A stretch of DNA of 64,000 nt, from contig NZ_JBIRXP010000002.1 in the NCBI RefSeq assembly GCF_044389085.1, forward strand, positions 434,001-498,000, in the 5' to 3' direction. A program made the position numbers and the translations under genes. Below are positions 32,001 to 39,871 of the stretch, piece after piece (positions within the stretch are counted from its first letter, which is position 1; each line of letters starts with the position of its first letter). The DNA is from Isoptericola sp044389085. Its GTDB lineage: Bacteria > Actinomycetota > Actinomycetes > Actinomycetales > Cellulomonadaceae. The notes under the pieces are model-generated. The model worked only from the letters and a program-made list of their open reading frames with translations, made no database searches and was not told the origin of the DNA.

Positions 32001-33776
32001 ACGCCCACGCTGGTGCCGCACCTGCTGCCCGAGCATCGCACGGCCGACGTCGTGATCCTCGACGCCGTGCAGCACGTGCCCACCGAGGTCGTCGTGCCCG
32101 CGCTCGCGCGGGGCCGCCAGGTCGTCGTGGTGGGAGACCCGCGGTCGGCGTCCGGCACCAGCGTGCACGAGCTGTCCGCGCTGCTGCCCACGGTGACGCT
32201 GCAGCCGCACGAGCACAGCCGCGACCCGGAGCTGACCCGCCTGCTCGCCGCCCACGGGTACGACGGGCTGCTGCGGCCCGCGCCCCTGCCCCGGGCCGAG
32301 CCGCTGGTGCACCTCGACGTGGTGGAGGGCACCGGCATGCCCGATCCCGTCTCGGGCAGCGTCGAGAGCACGCAGGCCGAGGTGGACCGCGTCGTCGAGG
32401 TGTCGATCGAGCACGCCCTGACCCGCCCGGAGGAGACGTTCGCGATCGTCACGGTGACGGCCGCGCACGCCGACCGGGTGCGCGAGGCGCTGCTCGCGGA
32501 GGTGCGGGCCAACCCCGCGCTGGCGCCGTTCTTCTCGGGCTCGCGGCCCGAGCCGGTCGTCGTCGCGGACATCACCGGCGTGGCCGGGCTGTCGCGGGAC
32601 ACGGTGCTGCTCTCGGTCGGGTTCGGCCGGACGCCGCACGGCCGCGTGCTGCACCGCTTCGGCGTGCTCGGCGAGGCCGGGGGAGAGGCCATGCTGGTCG
32701 GCGCCCTGGGCGCGACCCGCAAGCGGCTGCACGTCGTGTCCTGCTTCACGGCCGACGCGCTCGACCCCGAGCGCCTGCGCAGCGCCGGCCCGCGGCTGCT
32801 CGTGGAGACCCTGGAGCTGGCCGAGCGCCGCTCCGGGGTCGCGGACCAGGTGCGGCTCGGCAACGGCGTCGACGTCGGCCGCGCGCCCGACCGCCTGCTC
32901 GTGGACCTCGGGGAGCGGCTGTGGAAGCTCGGCTACCTCGTCGAGACGGACTACGGCGCCCCGGACGGGGACCGCATCCCGCTGGTCGTCGGGCACCCCG
33001 ACCTGCCCGGGGAGCTGCTCGTGGCCGTGCTGACCGACGACGCGGCGTACGTGGCAGAGCCGTCCGTGCGGGTGCGTGACCGGCAGCTCGCCGAGCGGCT
33101 GGAACGCCTGGGGTGGGTCGTGACCCAGGTGTGGTCGGCGGCCGCGTTCCTGGACCCCGACGGCGAGGCCGACCGCGTGCGCCGGCTTGTGCAGCGCGTC
33201 CGCGACGAGCGGATCGGGACCGCCGGAGGCGTGGTCCCGCCCCGCGAGATCGTCGTGCCGGTGCTCCCCGACGAGCCGCCGGTGGACCTCGGCGTCGCTC
33301 CCGACGTCGTCGAGGCCCTCGCGGACCAGGACGACGACGGCACGCGTGCCGCGCACGACGTCGAGACGTCGGACGAGGGGGCGCGGACGCCGCAGGGTGA
33401 GGCCGCCACGGAGGCGCACGCCGTGGCCGGGACCGACCCGGCCGACGGTGACGGCGGCGGTGACCGGGCAGAGCCGGTCGTCGAGCCTGTCGCCGGAGAG
33501 CCTGCTGGCGAGATCGTCGCAGAGCCCGTCGCAGAGCCCGTCGCTAGGCCCGATGTCGCCGAGCCCGATGGCGCAGAGGCCGACGTGGCCGGGCCGGCGA
33601 CTCCCGGGGGCGAGGCAACCGAGGACGACGGCGCGGCAGCGCCGGGAGGCACCGACCGCGAGGGCACGGATGCTGACGCCGAGGCGGACGTCCCGGCCGA
33701 GGTCAGCGACGCGCAGGACGACACGCAGGACGGCGCGGACGCCAGGGGAGAGGCCGAGCAGCGCCCCGGCTCATGA
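29037..33776 (+). CDS. Giant SF1-helicase-like protein with degraded ATPase and REase motifs
   Basis: 1579 residues. Residues 1-75 and about 180-290 are disordered, and 1400-1579 is an acidic Ala/Asp/Glu/Pro tail. The core follows the order of DUF4011/AAA_11-AAA_12/REase_MTES_1575 helicases. Where Walker A (GPPGTGKT) should be (about 463-476), it reads DAPVGADVAGT. Walker B is VVILDAVQH (about 1004) instead of a DEAQ-type box, and motif III is VVVVGDPRS (about 1028). The C-terminal domain (about 1283-1395; RDRQLAERLERLGWVVTQVWS) is an MTES_1575-like nuclease fold lacking the usual acidic-DG pair. GTG at 29037, leaderless (TACCGT). It probably binds nucleic acid or protein without ATPase or nuclease activity. 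Confidence 0.75.
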   Translation: MRAARRSTATTAVDPSAGAPAAPDPSLRTGADGGPAAGHDTPDDTSAARDDATRQEPRPSAASATDGRREGASSAEAAVEAATRRWRASLVEMVGGSSLSDVGLLGEAIVDLSKAHPNGVAGLFAGRPTRLSNLVREGEALPAARRRARAVAARAAEHASRYGVAPTYLAIGVATWTEHDDGPEVPFGGGGPQRHDVAALARVASSRTTAPGAPAPDGAPGDDTAEPGGPQVDGPTGDPTAPGPATPDDQDAESPALTTSIPVVSMAAREPAAAPRVTPSDPDAAAPAGRVVHAPVVLRPVTLTPRGDGGADYDLTLEPTVEINPVVARTLRAHGALLDPAALAKATFTLAGFDPTDVLARVAALGEAVLDDFQLDRRVLVGTFVHPGQALVDDLDQLAPSLHRHEVVAALAGVDDAAQRLSALELPALRRGDADPTRERGVGDLDPQQRSVLDALATGGHLFVDAPVGADVAGTLAAVVGEATAAGRSVLYVTGHRRAADRLALRLESLGLESLLLDVPPYPTWREDVTRRLLSAMASEPEQVDVDGAARVRDALIGTRAQLTGYIEALHQPRSPWQVSAYDALQALARLTAERPAPSTTVRLASESVLALTPERRREIAAGLERAAALGAFTLRPSSTPWYGAHLLTDDDARQALVRVERLRDVTLPQLRRQLAYTGEVTGLTTPTTVRGWGGQLAMLGGMRSTLDLFHPMVFERTAADLVQATATRRWRAEHGIEMGWFARRRLRKRAKDMVRPGVRVPNLHEALVQVQEQRDVWAEHAQRGGWPTLPEGLASIEDTYEAVRIDLEALEPVLAPTPLGGHLLDLDLDGLAERLQRLAGDSDALTVLPERTSLLRAARSAGVGDLVDDLTDRRVPGDLVAAELELAWWSSVFEQLLAADPVLAGQDGVGLDALARRFRDLDREHLAALSQPVRVAARAHLGTAMREDRDSAEALFTELIEGRMTTLRDLAERHGDVLRRLRPALVATPTLVPHLLPEHRTADVVILDAVQHVPTEVVVPALARGRQVVVVGDPRSASGTSVHELSALLPTVTLQPHEHSRDPELTRLLAAHGYDGLLRPAPLPRAEPLVHLDVVEGTGMPDPVSGSVESTQAEVDRVVEVSIEHALTRPEETFAIVTVTAAHADRVREALLAEVRANPALAPFFSGSRPEPVVVADITGVAGLSRDTVLLSVGFGRTPHGRVLHRFGVLGEAGGEAMLVGALGATRKRLHVVSCFTADALDPERLRSAGPRLLVETLELAERRSGVADQVRLGNGVDVGRAPDRLLVDLGERLWKLGYLVETDYGAPDGDRIPLVVGHPDLPGELLVAVLTDDAAYVAEPSVRVRDRQLAERLERLGWVVTQVWSAAAFLDPDGEADRVRRLVQRVRDERIGTAGGVVPPREIVVPVLPDEPPVDLGVAPDVVEALADQDDDGTRAAHDVETSDEGARTPQGEAATEAHAVAGTDPADGDGGGDRAEPVVEPVAGEPAGEIVAEPVAEPVARPDVAEPDGAEADVAGPATPGGEATEDDGAAAPGGTDREGTDADAEADVPAEVSDAQDDTQDGADARGEAEQRPGS

Positions 33777-33928
33777 CCGCCGCCGCGAGCGGGCGAGCCC
33801 GCACGGGCTTCGTGCGCCGCGGGCTGCACGGGCAGGAACGGCGCGGCGCCCGACGGCTCTGACGGGTGGGAGCGCGCCCTCGCGGGCGGTCGGGCGCATT
33901 GGTGTCGGGCGTCGCCCGCGCTGATGTC

Positions 33929-33963
33929 GGTGCCCGGTGCCCGGTGCCCGGTGCCCGGTGCCT
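33929..33963. repeat. 7-bp tandem repeat (GGTGCCC)
   Basis: Five head-to-tail copies of GGTGCCC, the last with one change, in the 227-bp spacer between the giant protein and the next small gene. It is probably a slippage product; its copy number may vary between strains. Confidence 0.85.
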
Positions 33964-34003
33964 AGCGCGTGGTGCCTGGTGCGTGATGCCGGACAATGGC
34001 CGG

Positions 34004-34210
34004 GTGAGCGATTCCCCCGACCGGACCGGACCCGAGCCCGGCGCCCCGACGGACGACGCGACCCCCCGCAAGCGGGCGCGGCGCCGCGTGGTCCGGCAGG
34101 GCACGGAGCGGGAGACGGTGCTGGGCGAGACGGCCGACGACCGCGGCGGCCACGACGACAACGACGAGCGCCTGCGACGCGACGTCCCGCCGCACTGGGG
34201 GCGGCGCTAA
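34004..34210 (+). CDS. Small conserved actinobacterial protein (DVPPHW type)
   Basis: A 68-residue hydrophilic protein: an acidic/Pro-rich start, a basic patch (RKRARRRVVRQG) and the ending DERLRRDVPPHWGRR, which I recall as typical of a small uncharacterised protein in Micrococcales. GTG start; GACAAT (33992-33997) ends 6 nt upstream. Its last 50 nt are followed by a decayed tandem copy of the same sequence (34210-34260). Function unknown. Confidence 0.7.
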   Translation: MSDSPDRTGPEPGAPTDDATPRKRARRRVVRQGTERETVLGETADDRGGHDDNDERLRRDVPPHWGRR

Positions 34211-34335
34211 CGACGACGACCGCCTGCGGCGCCGTCCCGCCGCAGCGGTGCCGGCACTGACGACGACGCCGGCCGACCCCGAGAGCTGGTCTCGACGGGC
34301 TCGGCCGGCGCCGGGGCGACTGCGGGTCTCCCGCG

Positions 34336-34752
34336 TCAGTACTGCGAGCGGCCGGCGCCGGACTGCGCGGCGAGCAGGTCGCGGATCTCCTGCAGCAGGA
34401 CGGTGTCCTGCGCGAGCGGCTCCGGCTCCTCCTCCTGCCCGCGTGCGCGGCGCTCGGCGAGGTGGTTGAGGGGCGCGACCACGATGAAGTAGAGCGCGGC
34501 GGCCACGATGAGGAAGTTGAGGACGGCGTTGAGGAACACGCCGACGCTGAAGAGCGACCCGTTGATCTCGAAGGACAAGACCTGGGAGATGTCGGGCTGG
34601 CCGAAGATCGCGGCGATGAGCGGGTTGATGATGCCGTCGAGCAGGCCGGTCACGACGGCGGTGAACGCGCCGCCGATGACGATGCCGACCGCGAGGTCGA
34701 CGACGTTGCCCCGCATGATGAATTCCTTGAATCCTGCGAGCAGGTTCTTCAT
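34336..34752 (-). CDS. mscL: Large-conductance mechanosensitive channel MscL
   Basis: A 138-residue homopentameric channel that opens under membrane tension to release solutes after osmotic downshock. The N-terminal MKNLLAGFKEFIMRGNVVDLAVG contains the S1 helix, TM1 follows with GIVIGGAFTAVV, and TM2 is at about 68-92. The C-terminal amphipathic bundle (TVLLQEIRDLLAAQ) is present. The length is normal. The gene is monocistronic. Confidence 0.96.
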   Translation of the reverse strand: MKNLLAGFKEFIMRGNVVDLAVGIVIGGAFTAVVTGLLDGIINPLIAAIFGQPDISQVLSFEINGSLFSVGVFLNAVLNFLIVAAALYFIVVAPLNHLAERRARGQEEEPEPLAQDTVLLQEIRDLLAAQSGAGRSQY

Positions 34753-34877
34753 CTGGTCCCCCTGGATGGTTGGTGCGTGTGAAGCCCGAACGCGGGCCGA
34801 CGGTCGCCGATTCTCGCGGGGTCAGCGCCGAGCTGCAACGGCTGGCGCGCCCGCGCCGCCGCGGAGCCACCGCCCGG

Positions 34878-35660
34878 TCAGCGCACGAGCACCGCACCGA
34901 CGGTGCCCCAGCCCGACGCGGCGGAGAGCCCGGGGGCCTCGTCCTCGGACACGGCCACCAGGGTGATGTCGGCGTCCTGGGGCGTCCCGGTCGCGCCGGA
35001 CAGCAGGCCGCCGTCGGACGGCGCGGGGGCGTCCGGCCGCGGCAGGACGAGCGCCCGTCGCGCGAGGTAGGCGTCGTCCGATCCGTCACCCTCGCCGGGG
35101 CTGTCAGCGCCGTGGGCTCGCGCCGTCTCACCGGTCATCACGAGGTCGACCCGGTCGCCCGGCTGCAGCCACCCGGCCGCGGTGTCCTCGAGGCGCACGG
35201 GCACCACGACCGTGCCGCGCGGGGCCTGGGCGACCACCCCGCCGCCGGGCAGCAGCTCGGCGTGGAGGGGAAGGCCGGCGGGCAGCGCCGTCACCGGCGT
35301 GCGCCCGACGAGCTCGGCCGGGTCGGTGGCGACGCCCTCGGGGGCGAGGGCTGCGGCGACGGCGACGGCGGTGAGGTCCGCGGCGGTGACGGGCTCGCCG
35401 GCGGGGAGCGTGCGCGCCGGGACGACGACGTCCACGGTGGGCGGCGGGGCCGGCCGCACCGCCTGGACGACGGCGGCCGCGGCGAGGCCGCAGCAGGCGG
35501 CGGCGAGCACGAAGCGGGACCGCCAGAGCACGGACCTCAGCCGGCGCGCGAGGCGGCGTCGCCCGCCCGCACGGGCCGTCTCCGAGGGCCGCGCGGGCGC
35601 GGCCCGTGGGGCTGGGCCTCGGCGGGCGGTCGGTCGGGGGAGCGTGTCGGGCAGCGGCAT
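34878..35660 (-). CDS. SAF-domain protein, CpaB/RcpC-like
   Basis: A 260-residue protein with a basic cytoplasmic N-terminus, one membrane helix at about 49-68, and an SAF domain (VVVPARTLPAGEPVTAADL) followed by a CpaB-like region (GRTPVTALPAGLPLHAELL, PRGTVVVPVRLEDTAAGWLQPGDRVDLV). CpaB proteins help assemble Flp/Tad pili, but no other tad gene is near, so this solitary actinobacterial form may have another role at the cell surface. TAGCGT (complement of 35668-35673) ends 7 nt before the ATG. Confidence 0.82.
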   Translation of the reverse strand: MPLPDTLPRPTARRGPAPRAAPARPSETARAGGRRRLARRLRSVLWRSRFVLAAACCGLAAAAVVQAVRPAPPPTVDVVVPARTLPAGEPVTAADLTAVAVAAALAPEGVATDPAELVGRTPVTALPAGLPLHAELLPGGGVVAQAPRGTVVVPVRLEDTAAGWLQPGDRVDLVMTGETARAHGADSPGEGDGSDDAYLARRALVLPRPDAPAPSDGGLLSGATGTPQDADITLVAVSEDEAPGLSAASGWGTVGAVLVR

Positions 35661-35792
35661 GCGGCCGACGCTAGGCGGCGCGGAGCGGGGGCCCGGCCGT
35701 CGCGCGGCGGCCTGTGGACGGCGCCGGCCTGGGGGCAGCGTCGGCGCCCGGGGCCGCCGTCGCGTCGTCCTCGGCAGCGTGCCGCGGGAGCG

Positions 35793-36149
35793 TCAGGAGG
35801 CGGCGGCCTTCGACGCGCTCGACGACCCGGACGACGAGGTGCTCGAGGAGCCGGACGACGACGAGCCGGACGACCCCGACGACGACGAGGAGCCGCTCGA
35901 CGAGTCCTTGCCGGACGAGCCGGAGGAGCCCGACGACGAGCTCGAGGAGGAGCCGGAGCTCTTGCCCGACCCGGACCGCGAGTCGGTGCGGTAGAAGCCC
36001 GAGCCCTTGAACGTCACGCCCACGGAGCCGTACTGCTTGCGCAGCGTGCCGCCGCACTCGGGGCAGACGGTCAGCGACTCGTCCGTGAAGGACTGGTGGA
36101 CGTCGAAGGCGTGGCCGCAGTCGGCACACCGGTACGCGTAGGTGGGCAC
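35793..36149 (-). CDS. FmdB-family zinc-ribbon protein with Ser/Gly tail
   Basis: A 118-residue protein. Residues 1-45 form a zinc ribbon with CxxC pairs at Cys8/Cys11 and Cys29/Cys32 (YRCADCGHAF, VCPECGGTL). GSGFYRTDSR at about 50-60 is the usual FmdB ending, but here it continues into a nearly pure Ser/Gly run (about 63-112). GTG at 36149 with GAGGAG upstream. The family is widespread and its role is not established, perhaps regulatory. Confidence 0.88.
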   Translation of the reverse strand: MPTYAYRCADCGHAFDVHQSFTDESLTVCPECGGTLRKQYGSVGVTFKGSGFYRTDSRSGSGKSSGSSSSSSSGSSGSSGKDSSSGSSSSSGSSGSSSSGSSSTSSSGSSSASKAAAS

Positions 36150-36252
36150 GTGATCTCCTCGGGGCGGACGCCGGCACCCTGCCGCGACGGCCGGATGCTG
36201 GCACTCGGGTGATGCGAGTGCCAATCATACGCCGGACGGTAGTCTCGCCTGC

Positions 36253-39000
36253 GTGTCAGCGACCGTCCCCCCTGCAGAACCCGGAAACCCGTCCGCGCCC
36301 GAGCCCTCCCAGGACGTGACGGAACCCGAGGAGGCACCCCGTCGGCGCTCGCGCCTCCGCAGCGCCGTCGTCGGCGTCGCCGTCGTCGTGGTGCTGGCCC
36401 TCGTGGCGAGCACGGTCTTCGCCGTCGTGACGCTGCGCCGGCCGCTGCCCGACCACAAGGGCTCGCAGCAGGTGCCGGGCCTCAGCTCCGCCGTCGAGGT
36501 GCGTCGCGACGCCCAGGACGTGCCGCAGATCTACGCGGACACGCCGGCGGACCTGTTCCGCGCCCAGGGCTACCTGCAGGCGCAGGACCGCTTCTTCGAG
36601 ATGGACTACCGCCGCCACGTGACCTCCGGGCGCCTCGCCGAGCTGGTCGGTGACGTGCCGGCGGCCATCGAAGCGGACAAGGTGACCCGGACGTTCGGGT
36701 GGCGGCAGGTGGCCGAGCAGGAGTGGCACCTCATCTCGGACGAGTCCCGCGACTACCTGCAGGCATACGCGCAGGGGGTCAACGCGTACCTCGAGAGCCG
36801 CGACCCGGAGGAGCTCGGTGTCGAGTACACCGTGCTGGGCGCGCGCGTGGACGTCGCCGAGCCCGAGCCGTGGGACCCCGTCGACTCGCTCGCCTGGCTC
36901 AAGGCCATGGCCTGGGACCTGCGCGGCAACTACGACAGCGAGCTCGACCGCGCCCTCGCGTACAGCACGCTCGGCGAGACCGACCTGGTGGACGAGCTCT
37001 TCCCGGCGTACGGGGAGAGCGGCAACCAGCCCGTGCTGCGCAACCGCGACCTGGACAACGAGCGCCCCTCGGCGGAGGAGGCGTCGTCGGAGGACGCCAC
37101 GACGGACACCGACACGGACACCGCGACGGACGCCGAGCTGACGTCGGCGCTCACCGGCCGGGCGGTGGGCGAGCCCGGGGGCGGCCAGGCGGCCGCCGAC
37201 GCGCTGGGCGCCGCCGTCGAGTCCACGCGCAGCGTGCTGGACGCCGTGCCGGTGCTGGTGGGGCGCGGCGACGCCGCGGGCTCCAACTCGTGGGTGGTGT
37301 CGGGGGAGCACACCGAGTCGGGCCAGCCGATGCTCGCGAACGACCCGCACCTCGCGCTGTCCGCGCCGGGGATCTGGGCCCAGGTGGGCCTGCACTGCAA
37401 CGAGGTCTCCGCGGAGTGCCCGTTCGACGTCGCCGGCTTCTCCTTCGCGGGCTTCCCGGGCGTCGTCATCGGGCACAACGGCGACCTCGCGTGGGGCCTG
37501 ACGAACATGGGCGCCGACGTGACCGACTTCTTCATCGAGCGTGTGCGCGGCGACACGTGGCTCAAGGACGGCGACGCGGAGCAGTGGGAGCAGCTCGACA
37601 CGCGCCAGGAGACGATCCGGGTCGCCGGCGGCACGCCCGTCGACCTCACGGTCCGCAGCACCGAGCACGGCCCGATCGTCTCGGACGTGCTCGACGTCGG
37701 GGAGGTCGTGGGGTCGCCCACCTCCGCCGGCACGGAGTTCGGCGAGTACGCCGTCGCCCTGCAGTGGACGGCGCTGCAGCCCGGCCGCACGGCGGACGCC
37801 GTCTTCGCGTTCGACACGGCCAAGGACGCCGACGACGTGCGCGCCGCGGCCGCGCTGTTCGAGGTGCCGGCGCAGAGCATCGTGTTCGCCACGACGGACG
37901 GGCACATCGGCTACCAGGCGCCGGGCCGGATCCCGGTCCGCTCCGAGGTGAAGGGCCCGGTGCCGTCGGACGGCACCTGGCCGCGCCCCGGCTGGGACCC
38001 GCGCTACGACTGGCAGGGCTGGGTGGACGCCGACGACATGCCGCGCGCGCTCGACCCGGAGGAGGGCTTCGTCGTCGCGGCCAACCAGGCGGTGCTGCGC
38101 GACGGGTCGAGCCCGTACCTCGCGGACGACTGGGACTACGGGTACCGCTCGGAGCGCATCCGCACCCTGCTCTCCGAGCAGATCGCCGCCGGCCGGCCGT
38201 TCACGGCAGCGGACATGAACCGCATCCAGAACGACGACTGGTCGGCCTTCGCGGAGGCCCTCGTGCCCACGCTGCTCGACATCGACCTCGACGACTCGTA
38301 CGTCGCGGCCGGGCAGGAGCTGCTCGCGGACTGGGACTACCGGATGGACGCGGACTCCCCGGCGGCTGCCTACTTCGCGGCCGTGTGGCGCAACCTCCTG
38401 CAGGAGGCGTTCTGGGACGACCTGCCCCCGAGCATGCGCCCGGACGGCGGCTCGCAGTGGCTCCTGGTGGTGAAGTCCATGCTGGACCGGTCCGAGGACT
38501 CGTTCTGGGACGACCGCACGACGGCGAACGTCGTCGAGTCGCGCGACGAGATCCTCACGCGGGCCCTGACGAGCGCGCGTCGTGACCTCACGGTCGAGCT
38601 GTCGAAGGAGCCGTCCGACTGGGACTGGGGCACGCTGCACACGCTGCGGCTCGAGCACCCGGTGATCGGCGGCGAGGGCGTGCCCGGACTGGTGCGCGAC
38701 CTCGTCAACCCGGCCCCGGTGCGGATGCCCGGCGGCTCGTCCATCGTCAACGCGACGGGGTGGGACGCCGGCACCGGCAGCTTCGCCGTGACGACCGGCC
38801 CGTCCATGCGGATGGTGGTGGACCTGGCCGACCTGGACGCCTCGACGTGGGTGACCGTCACGGGGGTGTCCGGCCATCCGGCGTCGTCGCACTACGACGA
38901 CCAGCTCGACGACTGGGCCGCGGGGCGGACGTTCGCCTGGCCGTTCACCCGCGAGGCTGTCGAGGAGGCGGCGAAGACGCGGACGACGCTCGTGCCCTGA
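36253..39000 (+). CDS. Penicillin acylase family protein (Ntn hydrolase)
   Basis: A 915-residue secreted/anchored precursor. A membrane anchor at about 38-60 is followed by the alpha-chain region, an acidic Thr/Asp spacer (about 275-300) and the beta-chain beginning at Ser344 (GSNSWVVSG), the autocatalytic nucleophile. Other marks are ANDPHLALSAPG, PGVVIGHNGDLAWGLTNMGAD, and a C-terminal GVSGHPASSHYDDQ. It cleaves amides such as acylated amino acids or quorum signals; the true substrate is unknown. GTG start with TAGTCT 7 nt upstream (leaderless). Confidence 0.92.
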   Translation: MSATVPPAEPGNPSAPEPSQDVTEPEEAPRRRSRLRSAVVGVAVVVVLALVASTVFAVVTLRRPLPDHKGSQQVPGLSSAVEVRRDAQDVPQIYADTPADLFRAQGYLQAQDRFFEMDYRRHVTSGRLAELVGDVPAAIEADKVTRTFGWRQVAEQEWHLISDESRDYLQAYAQGVNAYLESRDPEELGVEYTVLGARVDVAEPEPWDPVDSLAWLKAMAWDLRGNYDSELDRALAYSTLGETDLVDELFPAYGESGNQPVLRNRDLDNERPSAEEASSEDATTDTDTDTATDAELTSALTGRAVGEPGGGQAAADALGAAVESTRSVLDAVPVLVGRGDAAGSNSWVVSGEHTESGQPMLANDPHLALSAPGIWAQVGLHCNEVSAECPFDVAGFSFAGFPGVVIGHNGDLAWGLTNMGADVTDFFIERVRGDTWLKDGDAEQWEQLDTRQETIRVAGGTPVDLTVRSTEHGPIVSDVLDVGEVVGSPTSAGTEFGEYAVALQWTALQPGRTADAVFAFDTAKDADDVRAAAALFEVPAQSIVFATTDGHIGYQAPGRIPVRSEVKGPVPSDGTWPRPGWDPRYDWQGWVDADDMPRALDPEEGFVVAANQAVLRDGSSPYLADDWDYGYRSERIRTLLSEQIAAGRPFTAADMNRIQNDDWSAFAEALVPTLLDIDLDDSYVAAGQELLADWDYRMDADSPAAAYFAAVWRNLLQEAFWDDLPPSMRPDGGSQWLLVVKSMLDRSEDSFWDDRTTANVVESRDEILTRALTSARRDLTVELSKEPSDWDWGTLHTLRLEHPVIGGEGVPGLVRDLVNPAPVRMPGGSSIVNATGWDAGTGSFAVTTGPSMRMVVDLADLDASTWVTVTGVSGHPASSHYDDQLDDWAAGRTFAWPFTREAVEEAAKTRTTLVP

Positions 39001-39015
39001 CCCGCGGGGGTCCGG

Positions 39016-39104
39016 ACTACCTCGCGCGGGATCGAACTACCTCGCGGGGGTCCGGACTACCTCGCGGGGGGTTGGACTACCTCGCGGGGGGTTGGACTAC
39101 CTCG
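39016..39104. repeat. 20-bp-period ACTACCTCG array, locus C
   Basis: Five cores start at 39016, 39036, 39056, 39076 and 39096, exactly 20 bp apart, between the convergent penicillin acylase and cyclo-ligase genes. The last copy contains the cyclo-ligase stop codon (complement of 39097-39099). Confidence 0.9.
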
Positions 39105-39759
39105 CGGTGTCGGGGAGCTCCCGCCAGCCGTCCGGGGTGACGACGGCGTGCACGGGCACGTCGTGCTCCTCGGCGGGCAGCGGGTGGGTGGCGGAGTCGT
39201 AGAGCTCCTCCGGGAACACGAGCGCGACGACGGGGACGCCCGGCCGGCGGATCTTCAGCAGCCGGTCGTACCAGCCGCCGCCCTGGCCCAGGCGCACGCC
39301 GCGGTCGTCGACGGCGAGGGCGGGCGCCACGACGACGTCGGCCTCGGTGATGGCCTCGGCGCCGAGCGCGGGCCCGCTCGGCTCGGGCGGCCGGCCCGGC
39401 GCACGCTCGAGCAGGTCGTCGGGCCCGGTGTACTCGGCCCAGTCGCGGGCCAGGCCGGCGCCGAGCACGGGCAGCAGCACCCGTGCGCCGCGCGCGGCGA
39501 GCCGCTCGAGGAGGACGTGCGTGCCCGGCTCGGTGGGGCGGGAGACGTAGGTCGCGACGACCTGCGCGTCGCGGACGGCGGGCACGGTGGCGAGGACCTC
39601 GGCGAAGGCGTGCGCGGCCTCGTCCCGCAGGCGGGGGGACCGCTCGGCGCGGTGGGCGCGGATGGCTCGGCGGAGCTCCTCCTTGGCGTCCGCGGCCTCC
39701 ATCCCGGCGACGACGGGGTACGGCTGGTGTGCTCTCGGTCCGTTGCGGTCGCCGTGCAT
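39097..39759 (-). CDS. 5-formyltetrahydrofolate cyclo-ligase
   Basis: A 220-residue ATP-dependent enzyme converting 5-formyl-THF to 5,10-methenyl-THF. AKEELRRAIRAHR at the start, the ARGARVLLPV strand, and the ATP-binding signature RLGQGGGWYDRLL (about 158-170) are diagnostic. ATG at 39759; CACAAT (complement of 39766-39771) ends 6 nt upstream. A second ATG at residue 20 is also close to the conserved start. Its last codons and TAG come from the repeat array. Confidence 0.93.
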   Translation of the reverse strand: MHGDRNGPRAHQPYPVVAGMEAADAKEELRRAIRAHRAERSPRLRDEAAHAFAEVLATVPAVRDAQVVATYVSRPTEPGTHVLLERLAARGARVLLPVLGAGLARDWAEYTGPDDLLERAPGRPPEPSGPALGAEAITEADVVVAPALAVDDRGVRLGQGGGWYDRLLKIRRPGVPVVALVFPEELYDSATHPLPAEEHDVPVHAVVTPDGWRELPDTAR

Positions 39760-39871
39760 GGGGCCATTGTGGCAGGGTCCCGTCCGGAGAGTTCCCGGCG
39801 CGCGCCGGAGACGCGGAGAACGGCTCCGGCCCGCGGGCAGGGGCGGGAGCGTCGGGACGGAACGAGGTGGC

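Noticed and set aside
33773..33862. 29-codon frame overlapping the giant protein's stop (ATGA)
   Set aside because: Basic, low-complexity and without similarity; the overlap alone is not enough in DNA this GC rich.
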